Origin: CAVQND01 sp964653485
Lineage (GTDB): Bacteria; Verrucomicrobiota; Verrucomicrobiia; Limisphaerales; UBA8199
Direction of reading: 5' to 3'
DNA length: 64,000 nucleotides
Assembly: GCA_964653485.1 (NCBI GenBank)
Contig: CAZZFF010000012.1
Span: 11,167-75,166 of the forward strand
The notes under the pieces are model-generated. The model was not told the origin of the DNA. It saw only the letters and a list, made by a program, of their open reading frames with translations, and made no database searches. Of the stretch, positions 35,949 to 44,140 are shown piece after piece. Every line of letters begins with the position of its first letter. Position 1 is the first letter of the stretch. The position numbers and the translations under genes are program-made.

Positions 35949-36023
35949 GGCAGCCAACGCTGGGATCTCGACTCGCGGCATGTCGGGCGTCATCGGCCCG
36001 GCGTGGCTGCGCTTATGGTTCGG
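35949..36023 (+). other. attC-like imperfect inverted repeat at the 5' cassette boundary
   Basis: GCAGCCAACGC (35949-35959) pairs with GCGTGGCTGC (36000-36009) leaving one extrahelical base, a feature of integron attC sites. It is followed by the heptamer GTTCGGC at 36017-36023, close to the GTTRRRY core (one mismatch). The SIMPL start codon is 11 bases after the heptamer. Could be a leftover attC of a lost cassette or a decayed attI. Confidence 0.45.
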
Positions 36024-36033
36024 CAAGACCGTT

Positions 36034-36744
36034 ATGATTACAATCCGTTCGTTCTTGGTCCTTGGCTTGTCACTGGTTATCGGCCTGGGAATACTCGGGG
36101 CGCAGATTGGGCGTGCCGTGAAAATGGGACGTGAATTTGACCGCTATCTTGCGGTCAAGGGCTTGTCTGAACGCGAGGTCAAGGCGACGCTCGTGATCTG
36201 GCCGATCCGATTTTCTGTTGCCGCCGAAGGCTTGGGCGCATTGAAAACGGCGATGGAAACGAACCGCGGTCGGGTGCTCTCTTTTCTCCAGGAGAGCGGC
36301 ATCGATTCCAAGGAGATTACGCAGGGGTTGCCTGAAGTGAGCGACCGGGAGGACGAGCGGATTCAGGCCAATCGGCCCTCCCTTGCGCGGTACCGAGGGG
36401 TGGTCACCCTGGTCGTGAGAAGCTCGAACGTGGACATGGTAAAAAAGGCGATTCAGGGTGCAGACGTGCTCCTGGAAAAGGGCGTAACGCTGGCCGGCAA
36501 TGAGTCCAGAGATCGGATTGAGTTTATTTTTAACGCGGTGAATGAAATCAAGCCGGATATGATCAGAGAAGCCACAGCCAATGCCCGAGCTGCGGCTGAG
36601 AAATTCGCCCAGGACTCGGGGAGCAAGGTGGGACGCATCCGCAAAGCGACGCAGGGGGCCCTCGAAATCGAGGACCGGGACGCAGCCTCTCCCGAGAGGA
36701 AAGTCCTGCGCGTGGTTACGACAGTCGATTTCTTTCTGGAATGA
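36034..36744 (+). CDS. SIMPL-domain (DUF541) protein
   Basis: 236 residues from ATG 36034; the frame opens at 35890, but the upstream part is unconserved. A signal-anchor helix (FLVLGLSLVIGLGILGAQIG) is followed by a SIMPL/BON-like periplasmic domain: VKGLSEREVKATLVIWPIRFSVA, then NRGRVLSFLQESGI, a segment with LEKGVTL, and FIFNAVNEIKPDMIREATANARAAAEKFAQDSG. Such proteins are periplasmic or membrane-attached and of unclear, possibly stress-related, function. The gene fits an integron cassette: the start is 11 bases after a core-like heptamer and the stop 4 bases before an attC-like hairpin. Confidence 0.85.
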   Translation: MITIRSFLVLGLSLVIGLGILGAQIGRAVKMGREFDRYLAVKGLSEREVKATLVIWPIRFSVAAEGLGALKTAMETNRGRVLSFLQESGIDSKEITQGLPEVSDREDERIQANRPSLARYRGVVTLVVRSSNVDMVKKAIQGADVLLEKGVTLAGNESRDRIEFIFNAVNEIKPDMIREATANARAAAEKFAQDSGSKVGRIRKATQGALEIEDRDAASPERKVLRVVTTVDFFLE

Positions 36745-36746
36745 GC

Positions 36747-36859
36747 GTGCCGAACGGATCAGTGCAGCGAACGGGAGCCAGCCGATTCGCCCAGAGACAA
36801 ATCGAGCGCCATCGGCGGCTGGCTCCTGCCGCTGACCATCGTTGTTGGGCTGCTGGCAC
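36747..36859 (+). other. attC-like recombination site (integron cassette end)
   Basis: Immediately after the SIMPL stop. Putative R'' is GCCGAAC (36749-36755), and the long stem is GGAGCCAGCCG (36774-36784) with CGGCTGGCTCC (36816-36826). Outer arms CAGCG/CGCTG and GTGCC/GGCAC flank it, with unpaired bases between. Putative R' is GTTGGGC (36844-36850), a perfect GTTRRRY. Total 102 bases, within the known attC range. R'' is the exact reverse complement of the heptamer GTTCGGC at 36017, as expected if 36018-36844 were once a circular cassette. Could alternatively be an ordinary terminator stem. Confidence 0.6.
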
Positions 36860-36869
36860 GGAGCATAGA

Positions 36870-37001
36870 TTTGTAGCTTCGCCCCGAGTCCCTTGACTCG
36901 GCGAAGGTCATCGAGCGAGCTGAAGGGGCGTGTCCCGACAATGCCTCGGGCGAGCTTCTTTGAAAGGCCGTTCACGGCGGCCAATTCTCCGACGCGAGAG
37001 G
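36870..37001 (-). pseudogene. Relic of a helix-hairpin-helix domain
   Basis: Minus strand 36984-36874 reads AAVNGLSKKLARGIVGTRP then FSSLDDLRRVKGLGAKL, a near copy of the C-terminal HhH of the protein at 34187-35410. The open frame continues only as antisense of the SIMPL gene, and no start or rest of the gene exists. A truncated duplicate. Confidence 0.7.
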
Positions 37002-37033
37002 CGCGGCGTCGAGGCGGAGGACTCTATCCCGAT

Positions 37034-37603
37034 TCAGGAGTCAAAGTCCGGGACCTGGAAGAGTTCCTTGATGGGAAAACCGAAGCCAGGCAGCAAGGAG
37101 CCGCCGTCCAACTGCCCGCCTTCGCGCAGGACGTCCGGGTGCTCCGGCGAGCCCCACACCGATACCGCGCGGTCTTTGGGATTCACCACCCAGGCAGTGC
37201 GGGTCCCATTCGCGAAAAACTGCGTCAGTTTCCGCTTGAGCTTTCTCTGGTTTTCTCCCGGTGAGATGACCTCCACCACCAGGTCCGGCGCTCCTTCAAA
37301 GAATTTCGTCGGAATCCGCTTCTCCCCGCGCAGGCGCTCTTTCCGCACAAACGAAACGTCCGGCGAAAGGCAGTCGCCGCCGTTCATCCGGAAGCCGGTG
37401 CTCGAATCCACAACCAAGCCCAGGCGGTGCTTGAGCACAAAAGCCATGAGGACCGACGCCAGACGCGACGCCAGGTACCCGCGCTGAAAACCAGTAGGAC
37501 TCACAGCCAGTTCTCCCCCGAGCACCTCATATTTTTGGCCATCCCGAGGCAACGCCATGAGCGCCTCGTCCGTCCATTCTTTTCTTTCCACAAGGGCTTG
37601 CAT
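37034..37603 (-). CDS. Uma2 family putative endonuclease (DUF820)
   Basis: 189 residues with the PD-(D/E)xK-like Uma2 signature: YEVLGGELAVSPTG, LSPDVSFV, PDLVVEVISPGENQRKLKRK and GTRTAWVVNPKDRAVSVW. The acidic and Lys residues of the nuclease core (Asp in PDVS, Asp/Glu in PDLVVEV, Lys after) are present. Members are very common in Cyanobacteria and Verrucomicrobia and are often mobile; the cellular role is unproven. It stands alone, 50 bases upstream of the dprA stop on the same strand. Confidence 0.85.
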   Translation of the reverse strand: MQALVERKEWTDEALMALPRDGQKYEVLGGELAVSPTGFQRGYLASRLASVLMAFVLKHRLGLVVDSSTGFRMNGGDCLSPDVSFVRKERLRGEKRIPTKFFEGAPDLVVEVISPGENQRKLKRKLTQFFANGTRTAWVVNPKDRAVSVWGSPEHPDVLREGGQLDGGSLLPGFGFPIKELFQVPDFDS

Positions 37604-37654
37604 ACCTGCCTAACGTAATCTTCGCGGTTCCATTTCGCCATAACATAAGGATGC

Positions 37655-38761
37655 TCAATGGTTCCGCAAAAACATCTTCCCCGGCAATTGCCGAATCAGC
37701 CGTTTCATCTCCAGGCTGAGCAGCCCGACGGATACGGCGGAGGCGGGCAGGCCGCTCTTGCGGATCACCTCGTCGATGCCGATCTCTTCGTTGCCGAGCG
37801 TGTCATAGACCTTCTGTTCCCTGTCGCTCAGTTCGAGCGCGGGCAGGACGCCGGTCTCGGCCGGCGTGGGCGGCCGGTTGCTCGGCGGGAAGAGGTACTC
37901 GAATTCACTGAGGATGTCCTCGGCGCCTTCGCAGAGCTTCGCGCCTTTCTTGATGAGGTCGTGGCAGCCTTTGCTGCGGGGGGAATCGATGCGGCCGGGA
38001 ACGGCGAAGACCTGGCGGCCATATTCGTTGGCGAAGTTGGCGGTAATCAGAGCCCCGCTGGTGAGGTTGGCCTCGATTACCACCGTGCCGAGCGTCATCC
38101 CGGCAACGATGCGGTTGCGGATCGGGAACGACTGCTTGTCCCCCGGACGGTTGAAGGGGAATTGGGTGATGACGGCCCCGTTGGCGGCGATCTGCTCGAA
38201 GAGCTTCGCGTTTTCAGGAGGAGTAATCAGGTTGATGCCGGTCCCCAGGACCGCGATGGTGCGTCCCTTGGCCGTCAAAGCCCCCTGGTGCGCGGCCGAG
38301 TCGATGCCCCGCGCCCCTCCGCTCACGACCGTCACGCCCAAGTAGGCAAGCTGGTAACCTAATTTGCGGGCGATTTCTATCCCATAGTGCGTGGTCATCC
38401 GGGACCCCACCAGCGCCACCGCGTTCTTGTCCTTGGGCAGCATCTGGCCTTTGACGTAGAGCACCGGCGGCGGGTCGTAAATCTGCCGCAGCAATGCGGG
38501 GTACTCCTCGTCTTGCTGGGCGACGATCCGGCACCCGAAATCCGCAATCCGCTTCAATTCCGCGTCGAGCGAGATCGTTTTCTCCCAGTTGGCGATGGCA
38601 TCGGCGCTCTCCTCACCAATGCCCCTGACCTGCAACAACTGCTGGCGCGAGGCCCGCAACACGGCCGGCGCATCCCCGAAATGGTCGAGCAGCAGCCGCA
38701 CCCGGACCGGGCCGATGCCCTCGATTAGGTTCAACGCCACCAACGCCTCGCGATAATCCAT
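37655..38761 (-). CDS. dprA: DNA processing protein DprA
   Basis: 368 residues from ATG 38761 (MDYREALVALNLIEGIGPVRVRLLL); a longer start reads non-homologous sequence. There is an N-terminal SAM/HhH-like region, then a Rossmann domain with VALVGSRMTTHYG, VVSGGARGIDSAAHQGAL, GINLITPPEN, FPIRNRIVAGM and ANLTSGALITANFANEYGR, and a C-terminal winged helix (LSDREQKVYDTL...MKRLIRQLPGKMFLRNH). DprA loads RecA on incoming single-stranded DNA during transformation. Its last codons are duplicated in the integrase relic at 35535-35570. No clear Shine-Dalgarno. Confidence 0.95.
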   Translation of the reverse strand: MDYREALVALNLIEGIGPVRVRLLLDHFGDAPAVLRASRQQLLQVRGIGEESADAIANWEKTISLDAELKRIADFGCRIVAQQDEEYPALLRQIYDPPPVLYVKGQMLPKDKNAVALVGSRMTTHYGIEIARKLGYQLAYLGVTVVSGGARGIDSAAHQGALTAKGRTIAVLGTGINLITPPENAKLFEQIAANGAVITQFPFNRPGDKQSFPIRNRIVAGMTLGTVVIEANLTSGALITANFANEYGRQVFAVPGRIDSPRSKGCHDLIKKGAKLCEGAEDILSEFEYLFPPSNRPPTPAETGVLPALELSDREQKVYDTLGNEEIGIDEVIRKSGLPASAVSVGLLSLEMKRLIRQLPGKMFLRNH

Positions 38762-38807
38762 TCCGGCAGTAGTAGCCAAACCGGCACATGGCCGCAAGGC
38801 TTCCTTC

Positions 38808-39461
38808 TCACGGAAACCGTTGCTTGTCCTCAAAGGGTTCGAGGCGGGTGATGGCGGCCATGATCTCGTCGGCAACCTGGGCGTAAATCTGCTTGAGGCG
38901 CGTCTTCGAGCAGGTCCTGGCCTCAGCCCGGAGTTGCTCGAAGAGGAGGGCGCGACCGTACTTGACCGCCAGGCGATGCGGGCGGGGCAAGCGGAGGTGG
39001 CGGCCGTAGGCGTCGAATGTGCCAAACGTGCGGACGGGCACCACCGGGGCCGTGGATTTGATGACGGTCAGGCCGATGCCGGCGCGGGCGGGTTGGAGGC
39101 GGCCGTCGCGGGTGCGCGTGCCCTCCGGAAAGAGAATGATAGCCCCGCCCGCCAGCAGGCGGTCCAGGATGGCTTTGAGTCCCTTGGCCCCGCCGCCCTC
39201 GCGGTCCACCGGCACGGCCTGCCACCGATGCAGCACCCAGCCCATGACCGGAAATCGGAAGAGGCTCTCCCGGGCCAGATAGTTCAAGGCGCGGTGCAGG
39301 CCGGAGCCGGCCAGCAGGGGGTCGAGGAAACTGGCGTGATTGCAGGCAAGGATGACCGGCCCCTGGAGCGGCACCCGTTCGGGATTGCAATAGCGCGCGC
39401 GGAAATAGAACCTGAAGAGCAACCGGAAACCGCGCCAGCCCAGGTAATAGACGGGATTCAT
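38808..39461 (-). CDS. plsC: 1-acyl-sn-glycerol-3-phosphate acyltransferase
   Basis: 217 residues. The acyltransferase motif I NHASFLD lies at 41-47 and motif III FPEGTRTRDGRL at about 111-122, with an N-terminal hydrophobic patch for membrane association. It makes phosphatidic acid from lysophosphatidic acid in phospholipid synthesis. It lies 46 bases upstream of dprA and 30 bases downstream of cmk on the same strand, so tyrA-aroA-cmk-plsC probably forms one transcript, as in other bacteria where cmk and plsC adjoin. Confidence 0.92.
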   Translation of the reverse strand: MNPVYYLGWRGFRLLFRFYFRARYCNPERVPLQGPVILACNHASFLDPLLAGSGLHRALNYLARESLFRFPVMGWVLHRWQAVPVDREGGGAKGLKAILDRLLAGGAIILFPEGTRTRDGRLQPARAGIGLTVIKSTAPVVPVRTFGTFDAYGRHLRLPRPHRLAVKYGRALLFEQLRAEARTCSKTRLKQIYAQVADEIMAAITRLEPFEDKQRFP

Positions 39462-39491
39462 GCGTCCGGAGGGCCTCCCCTGATCGCAAGC

Positions 39492-40181
39492 TTAATCCTG
39501 CGTCCCAATCTCCTTCTTTTCATGGTCCGCCCCCTGGTGCCGCGCAAGTTTGCGCTTGATATCCGCGATGATCGCGGCGCTGGTCTGTGCGGCGGTCATC
39601 TGGGAATTGTTGATGACGGTCGCGCCGAGGGGAATCATCAGCGGAGCGACGGCGCGCTGGCTGTCGCGCTGGTCCCGGGCGGCCAGGTTTTCCTGGATGC
39701 CGTCCGCTGCGCGGCGGCGGGACCGCTCTTCCAGGGCCGCATCCAGGTAGTACTTGAAATCGGTGTCCGGGAACACGTTGCTCCCGATGTCGCGGCCTTC
39801 CATGACGAGGCTGCCGAACTTGACGCACTCGCGCTGCTTGTTCTTCATCCATTGGCGCACCTTGGGCACCGCCGCCACGGCGGGCACCGCGGCGCTGACT
39901 TCGGGCGTGCGGATTTCCTGGGCCGGATAATAGCCTTCGACCACCAGTTGCGTCTGGCCGTCAACGCACCTCAGGGCGGTCTTCCATCGGCGGCAAGCGG
40001 CCGCAACCGCTTTGGGGTCGTGGACGTCGATCCGATGCTTGAGGCAATACCAAGCCAGGGCGCGATACATCGCCCCGGTGTCCACGTGAACGAAATTGAG
40101 CGCCTTGGCCACGAGCTTGGAGTTGGTGCTCTTGCCGCTGGCGCTCGTGCCGTCGATGGCGATGACGATAGGGTCGGTCAT
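39492..40181 (-). CDS. cmk: Cytidylate kinase
   Basis: 229 residues. P-loop GTSASGKS at 11-18, the CMP-binding region VDTGAMYRALAWY, VMEGRDIGSNVFPD and a C-terminal QRDSQRAVAPLMIPLGATVINNS segment identify (d)CMP kinase. It phosphorylates CMP and dCMP with ATP. The ATG overlaps the aroA stop by four bases. Standard length. Confidence 0.95.
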   Translation of the reverse strand: MTDPIVIAIDGTSASGKSTNSKLVAKALNFVHVDTGAMYRALAWYCLKHRIDVHDPKAVAAACRRWKTALRCVDGQTQLVVEGYYPAQEIRTPEVSAAVPAVAAVPKVRQWMKNKQRECVKFGSLVMEGRDIGSNVFPDTDFKYYLDAALEERSRRRAADGIQENLAARDQRDSQRAVAPLMIPLGATVINNSQMTAAQTSAAIIADIKRKLARHQGADHEKKEIGTQD

Positions 40182-41614
40182 GGGTCAGTTGCGACCAGCC
40201 CGTCCCAGGTCAACGGACGGGCGGTCTTCGCATCCAGGATGATGGCGCCCAAGCCATTGGGGGGCGGGGCGGCAAGCTTCTGGAAGAAATTGGGAAACGT
40301 CTTCTTCACGCACGAGGGATTCTTGATCTTCATCCCCCGCACTTTCAATCCCAGAATGGAAAAACACATCGCCAGACGGTGGTCGTCGTAGGTCTCGATT
40401 TCAGCCCCGTGGAGACTGTCGGCCGAGGGGAGAATGGTGAGGGTGTCGCCCTTCTCGACGACTCGAGCCCCGCAGCGGGTGAGCTCGGTTCTAAGGGCGG
40501 CCACGCGTTCGGTCTCCTGGAGACGCAGGCGTCCCAGATCGGTCAGGCGAATGAGGTGCCCCGCCAAAGGGGCGAGCACAGCGGCCGTCATGATGCTGTC
40601 GCCCAGGTCATGGTCGCGGGAGACCTCCTCGGGCAAACTGAGCATGACCCGGTGGCGGGGCAGCACGGTGTCCCCTGGGGTCTGGAGCTTGAGCTCCGGG
40701 CCGGCGAGAAACTTGGGAAAATCCGCATCTGCCTGCCATCCGCTGGTCGGCCAGTGGCGGACCGAGATCGCCGTCAGATCGGTCAAGTCCAGCGTCCAGG
40801 AGCTCTCCGTTGGAGGTTCGCCGCGCCGGCCAGAGACGGCCTCCTGAAAGGCGGCGGCAATCTCGGCGTTGCGCAGAATCCACTCCGCGCCCAGAAAATA
40901 ACTCCCGCTGGATGCGTCCGGCTCGATGCGGAAGGTCCCGCCCTGGGAAGGGAAACTTCTTATCAGGCCGCGCGTCATTTCCACATAAGGCTGCTCGTCC
41001 TGGTTGGCCCCCACGATTTCTATGTCCCAGCAGTCGCGACCCGACAACAAAAGGGCTGAGGCGAATTGCGAACTCTCCTCGATGCTGACGCGGCATTTTC
41101 CAGGACGCGGTCCCTGCCCGTGAATGACGGCGGGAAGCCTGTCATTCGAGGAATCCACGCGGCAGCCCAGGTCGCGCAAGGCCCGAAAAAGGGCGGCCTG
41201 CGGACGCTCTTGCATCCGCCGGGTGCCGTCCAAACGATAAACGCCCCGGCCCCTGCAAACCAAGGCTGCGACGAAACGAGCCGCGGTGCCCGCGTTGCCC
41301 ACGAACAAATCCAACGGCCGGCCCTCGACGCCCCCGGCCGGGACGCGGCCACCCTCTCCCTGAACGGCCAGGGTGCGATTGCAGGCATCCTCCGGGTCCG
41401 GGCTTGTCCGGACTGTGAACCCCAGTTTCTGGAGACACTCGGCCATGACCCGCGTATCCTCGCTCCAGAGGGCGCCTTCGAGTGTCGTGATGCCTTGGCC
41501 CAGCGCCGCCAGGACCAATGCCCGGTTGGTAATGCTCTTGGAACCCGGCACTGTGATTTGCGCCTGGACGGGCTTGTCCAGCGGCAGGATTTCTATGAGC
41601 GAGGGGAGAGCCAT
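40178..41614 (-). CDS. aroA: 3-phosphoshikimate 1-carboxyvinyltransferase (EPSP synthase)
   Basis: 478 residues from ATG 41614; upstream frame extension is not conserved. Motifs: VPGSKSITNRALVLAALG, LFVGNAGTAARFVAAL, RRMQERP, SSQFASALLLSG, DASSGSYFLGAEW, LQETERVAAL and YDDHRLAMCFSILG. It joins PEP and shikimate-3-phosphate in chorismate synthesis. It is about 45 residues longer than usual, with an insertion in the second lobe (around EAVSGRRGEPPTESS to LPRHRVMLSLPEEV). Seven bases after tyrA and overlapping cmk, so co-transcribed. Confidence 0.95.
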   Translation of the reverse strand: MALPSLIEILPLDKPVQAQITVPGSKSITNRALVLAALGQGITTLEGALWSEDTRVMAECLQKLGFTVRTSPDPEDACNRTLAVQGEGGRVPAGGVEGRPLDLFVGNAGTAARFVAALVCRGRGVYRLDGTRRMQERPQAALFRALRDLGCRVDSSNDRLPAVIHGQGPRPGKCRVSIEESSQFASALLLSGRDCWDIEIVGANQDEQPYVEMTRGLIRSFPSQGGTFRIEPDASSGSYFLGAEWILRNAEIAAAFQEAVSGRRGEPPTESSWTLDLTDLTAISVRHWPTSGWQADADFPKFLAGPELKLQTPGDTVLPRHRVMLSLPEEVSRDHDLGDSIMTAAVLAPLAGHLIRLTDLGRLRLQETERVAALRTELTRCGARVVEKGDTLTILPSADSLHGAEIETYDDHRLAMCFSILGLKVRGMKIKNPSCVKKTFPNFFQKLAAPPPNGLGAIILDAKTARPLTWDGLVATDP

Positions 41615-41621
41615 GGCTGCT

Positions 41622-42557
41622 TCATTCCGCGCCTGAGGCCCAGCGCGTCTCCGACCAATCGTCCCGTCGCTGCTTTGCGGTGGAGAAAAAGGCGGCAATG
41701 GCCCGGGCGTCTCCCGCCTGGAGCGCGCGGTCGAAGTCTTCCAGGCCGAGGATGAAAGTCCGGAGGGCTTGAGAGAGGTTCTTGCGATTGGCCATGGCGA
41801 TGTCACGCCACATCTCCGGCGAACCGGAGGCAATGCGAGTGGTATCGCGGAACCCGGTGGCGCAAAGGGCCTTTTGTGTGGAAGGCAGTTCCGGGCTTAG
41901 GACCATGCCCGCCAGTTGGGCGGCAAGGACGTGCGGCAGGTGACTGGAGCGGCTGACGAGTTCATCGTGGCACTGGGGCGTCAATTCCAGGACATTGGCC
42001 CCCAAGGCGTCCCAGAGCGCACGGACCTGCCGCAAGGCCGCGGGGTCCGAGTTGGCGGTGGGAGTCAGGACGCAGACGGCGCCCAGGAAGAGATCGGCCC
42101 TGGCGGCGGTCACACCGCTCTTTTCCGCGCCGGCCATGGGATGGCCCCCAATAAAATGACCCCCAGCCTGCGCCACCAACCGCTCCAACTCCACGACCAC
42201 AGGGCCTTTGACACTGCCGACGTCCGTCACGACGGCGCCGGGTTCAAGGACGGGAAGCATCTGCTCGACCAGCGGCCGCATCTGGGCCAGCGGCACGCAC
42301 AGGACCACCAGGCCGGACCCCTGGACCGCGGCGCGCAAGTCACACGTAGCGGCGTCGACCGCGCCCAGGCTCTCGCACTCCCTCACGCTGGCCTGACGCC
42401 GGACAAAGCCAACCACCCTTTTGGCCAATTGGGCGTTTCTCAGGGCAAGCCCTAGCGAGCCGCCCAGCAGACCAACCCCAGCCAGCGTGATCTTCTGCCA
42501 ATGCACACGGTGAGTCTCGGATTTCGACTCCTCGGTTTCAAGCGCCATCAGTCCCAT
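41622..42557 (-). CDS. tyrA: Prephenate dehydrogenase
   Basis: 311 residues. NAD-binding GVGLLGGSLGLALRN near residue 27, VTDVGSVKGPVV, the prephenate-binding stretch GGHPMAGAEKSGVTAARADLF, and SSHLPHVLAAQLA in the helical dimerisation domain. It converts prephenate to 4-hydroxyphenylpyruvate for tyrosine. It starts at ATG 42557 or 42548; neither has a strong ribosome site. First gene of the tyrA-aroA-cmk-plsC set; no ACT domain. Confidence 0.93.
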   Translation of the reverse strand: MGLMALETEESKSETHRVHWQKITLAGVGLLGGSLGLALRNAQLAKRVVGFVRRQASVRECESLGAVDAATCDLRAAVQGSGLVVLCVPLAQMRPLVEQMLPVLEPGAVVTDVGSVKGPVVVELERLVAQAGGHFIGGHPMAGAEKSGVTAARADLFLGAVCVLTPTANSDPAALRQVRALWDALGANVLELTPQCHDELVSRSSHLPHVLAAQLAGMVLSPELPSTQKALCATGFRDTTRIASGSPEMWRDIAMANRKNLSQALRTFILGLEDFDRALQAGDARAIAAFFSTAKQRRDDWSETRWASGAE

Positions 42558-42590
42558 CTGTCAAATCCGTCCGTTATACCCGGCAGGGGT

Positions 42591-42839
42591 CTAATTGTCC
42601 TGGGGCCGGGGCAGGACGAGGCGGCCGCGATAGGCGTAATCGCCCCCAGGCCCGCCCAGCCTGTCCAGCAGTTTGGGGTCAATTTCGATCCGCGCCTTGA
42701 GCTGGTGCTTGCCCACGACGACGAGGTCCCACAGAACAAACACGCGTTTGCCCTCAAATTCCAAGGGCAAATCGATGAGGGATCGTCGGCCGTTGTCCAG
42801 GCTGAGGTGCCGCAGTCGTTTCTGTTTCTTCACGCGCAT
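42591..42839 (-). CDS. Small conserved hypothetical protein
   Basis: 82 residues from ATG 42839; a TTG six codons earlier is also possible. Very basic start (MRVKKQKRLRHLSLDNGRR), then LPLEFEGKRVFVLWDLVVVGKHQ and IEIDPKLLDRLG, ending RGRLVLPRPQDN. No known domain. Codon use looks like that of its neighbours, and it sits 33 bases upstream of tyrA on the same strand, so it may be translated with it. Confidence 0.55.
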   Translation of the reverse strand: MRVKKQKRLRHLSLDNGRRSLIDLPLEFEGKRVFVLWDLVVVGKHQLKARIEIDPKLLDRLGGPGGDYAYRGRLVLPRPQDN

Positions 42840-43220
42840 GCGTTCGGTCAAGAGCAATGACTGGAGTGGGACTCTACAAGGGAATGCGGAAGATTGTCAC
42901 GCCGAAAATGGCCTGCTGAATTTTCCCGCAGCGCGCTCGTCCAATAGCTTGTGAGTTCAGCGGCAGACAACCATGGGAGTGGCCTTCAACAGCCACTCAA
43001 CGACGCGCGGACCGGCCCCCGGAAGGCCGCGCAATTCCGTTTTGGAGCGCGGCGCTGTCCCTCGAAGGGCGCGCGCCGGCTTTTTGTCCCCCAGGAATGC
43101 GGACTCTTGCCCGTGTTCGAGCCTGCGGCGGAGGTTCTATTTCAACCTCGATGCCACAGGGCCACCGACGGCTGAAAAAAAGACGTGCGACTTGCGGGCC
43201 TCGCGGTATAACCTCGCGCC
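42840..43220. other. Divergent intergenic region
   Basis: About 380 bases between the small minus-strand ORF and the TIM-barrel gene. Several short overlapping ORFs exist, but none has recognisable composition or motifs. The last 25 bases contain GCGGTATAACC, a possible -10-like box close to the ATG, without a properly spaced -35. Otherwise nothing seen. Confidence 0.4.
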
Positions 43221-44135
43221 ATGAACCATACTATGTCACGTCGTTCCGCCCTCCGAGGCCTGACCGGCGGCACCGCTGCGCTGGCGGCCGCCGCTTCCCT
43301 CCCAAACACCTTGCTCGGCGCCGATACAGCCCCCGCCAAGCTCAAAGGCAATATCCACCATTCCGCCTGCCTCTGGTGCTACGGGAGCCTGGTCGACAGC
43401 CAGGGGGGGAAACCCGCAAAAATGACCTTCGAGGACTTTTGCCGCGAGGCGGCGAACATCGGCCTGCAATCGGTCGAATTGCTCGGCCCTTCCCAGTGGC
43501 CCACCGTCAAAAAGGCCGGCCTGATTTGCGCGATGTGCAACGGACCGGACAGCATCTCCTACGGCTGGAATCGCCTCGAACACCACGACGTCCTTCTGCC
43601 CAAGTTCGAGAAAGCCATTCCCGAGGTGGCCGAAAACGGGTTTCCCAACATCATCACCTTCTCCGGCAACCGCAACGGCATGGATGATGAGCAGGGCCTA
43701 GAGAACTGCGTCAAGGGCCTCAAGCGCCTCATGCCCACCGCCGAAAAATACAAGGTCTTCGTGAACCTCGAATTGCTCAATAGCAAGGTCGATCATAAGG
43801 ACTACATGGCCGACCACACCGCCTGGGGCGTGGAAGTCTGCAAGCGCGTCGGGTCCGAACGGCTCAAGCTACTTTACGACATCTACCACATGCAGATCAT
43901 GGAGGGCGACATGATCCGCACCATCAGAGAGAACCATCAATATATCGGCCACTTCCACACCGGCGGCGTGCCCGACAGACACGAGATCGATGAAACCCAG
44001 GAAATCAACTACCCGGCCGTCATGAGGGCCATCGTCGCCACGGGCTACCAGGGCTTTGTAAGCCAGGAGTTCGTCCCCAAGCGCCCCGATGCCCTCGCCT
44101 CGCTCCGCCAGGCGATCAAGATTTGCGACGTTTGA
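43221..44135 (+). CDS. TAT-exported TIM-barrel protein (hydroxypyruvate isomerase-like)
   Basis: 304 residues. TAT signal SRRSALRGLTGG with Ala-rich h-region (residues 5-33). The mature part is an AP-endonuclease-2-type TIM barrel: GLQSVELLGPSQWP, NIITFSGNRNGMDD, FVNLELLNSK, LLYDIYHMQIMEGDM, IGHFHTGGVPDRHEID and GFVSQEFVPKR. The Glu/Asp/His/Glu metal ligands of hydroxypyruvate isomerase-like enzymes are in place. It probably isomerises a sugar or sugar acid in the periplasm, but the substrate is unknown. ATG 43221; another Met lies at codon 5. Confidence 0.85.
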   Translation: MNHTMSRRSALRGLTGGTAALAAAASLPNTLLGADTAPAKLKGNIHHSACLWCYGSLVDSQGGKPAKMTFEDFCREAANIGLQSVELLGPSQWPTVKKAGLICAMCNGPDSISYGWNRLEHHDVLLPKFEKAIPEVAENGFPNIITFSGNRNGMDDEQGLENCVKGLKRLMPTAEKYKVFVNLELLNSKVDHKDYMADHTAWGVEVCKRVGSERLKLLYDIYHMQIMEGDMIRTIRENHQYIGHFHTGGVPDRHEIDETQEINYPAVMRAIVATGYQGFVSQEFVPKRPDALASLRQAIKICDV

Positions 44136-44140
44136 AGCAT

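Larger units (their letters stand above)
34221..36996 (-). repeat. Dispersed 122-bp duplication of the HhH coding segment
   Basis: The segment 34221-34342 (inside the HhH gene) and 36875-36996 (relic) share about 110 of 122 bases in the same orientation, offset by 2654 bp. The coordinates given span both copies and the material between them: integrase relic, SIMPL cassette and attC-like site. Confidence 0.75.

Noticed and set aside
35823..36026. 67-codon minus-strand ORF over the cassette boundary
   Set aside because: No homology features; it spans the attC-like stem and is better explained as non-coding.
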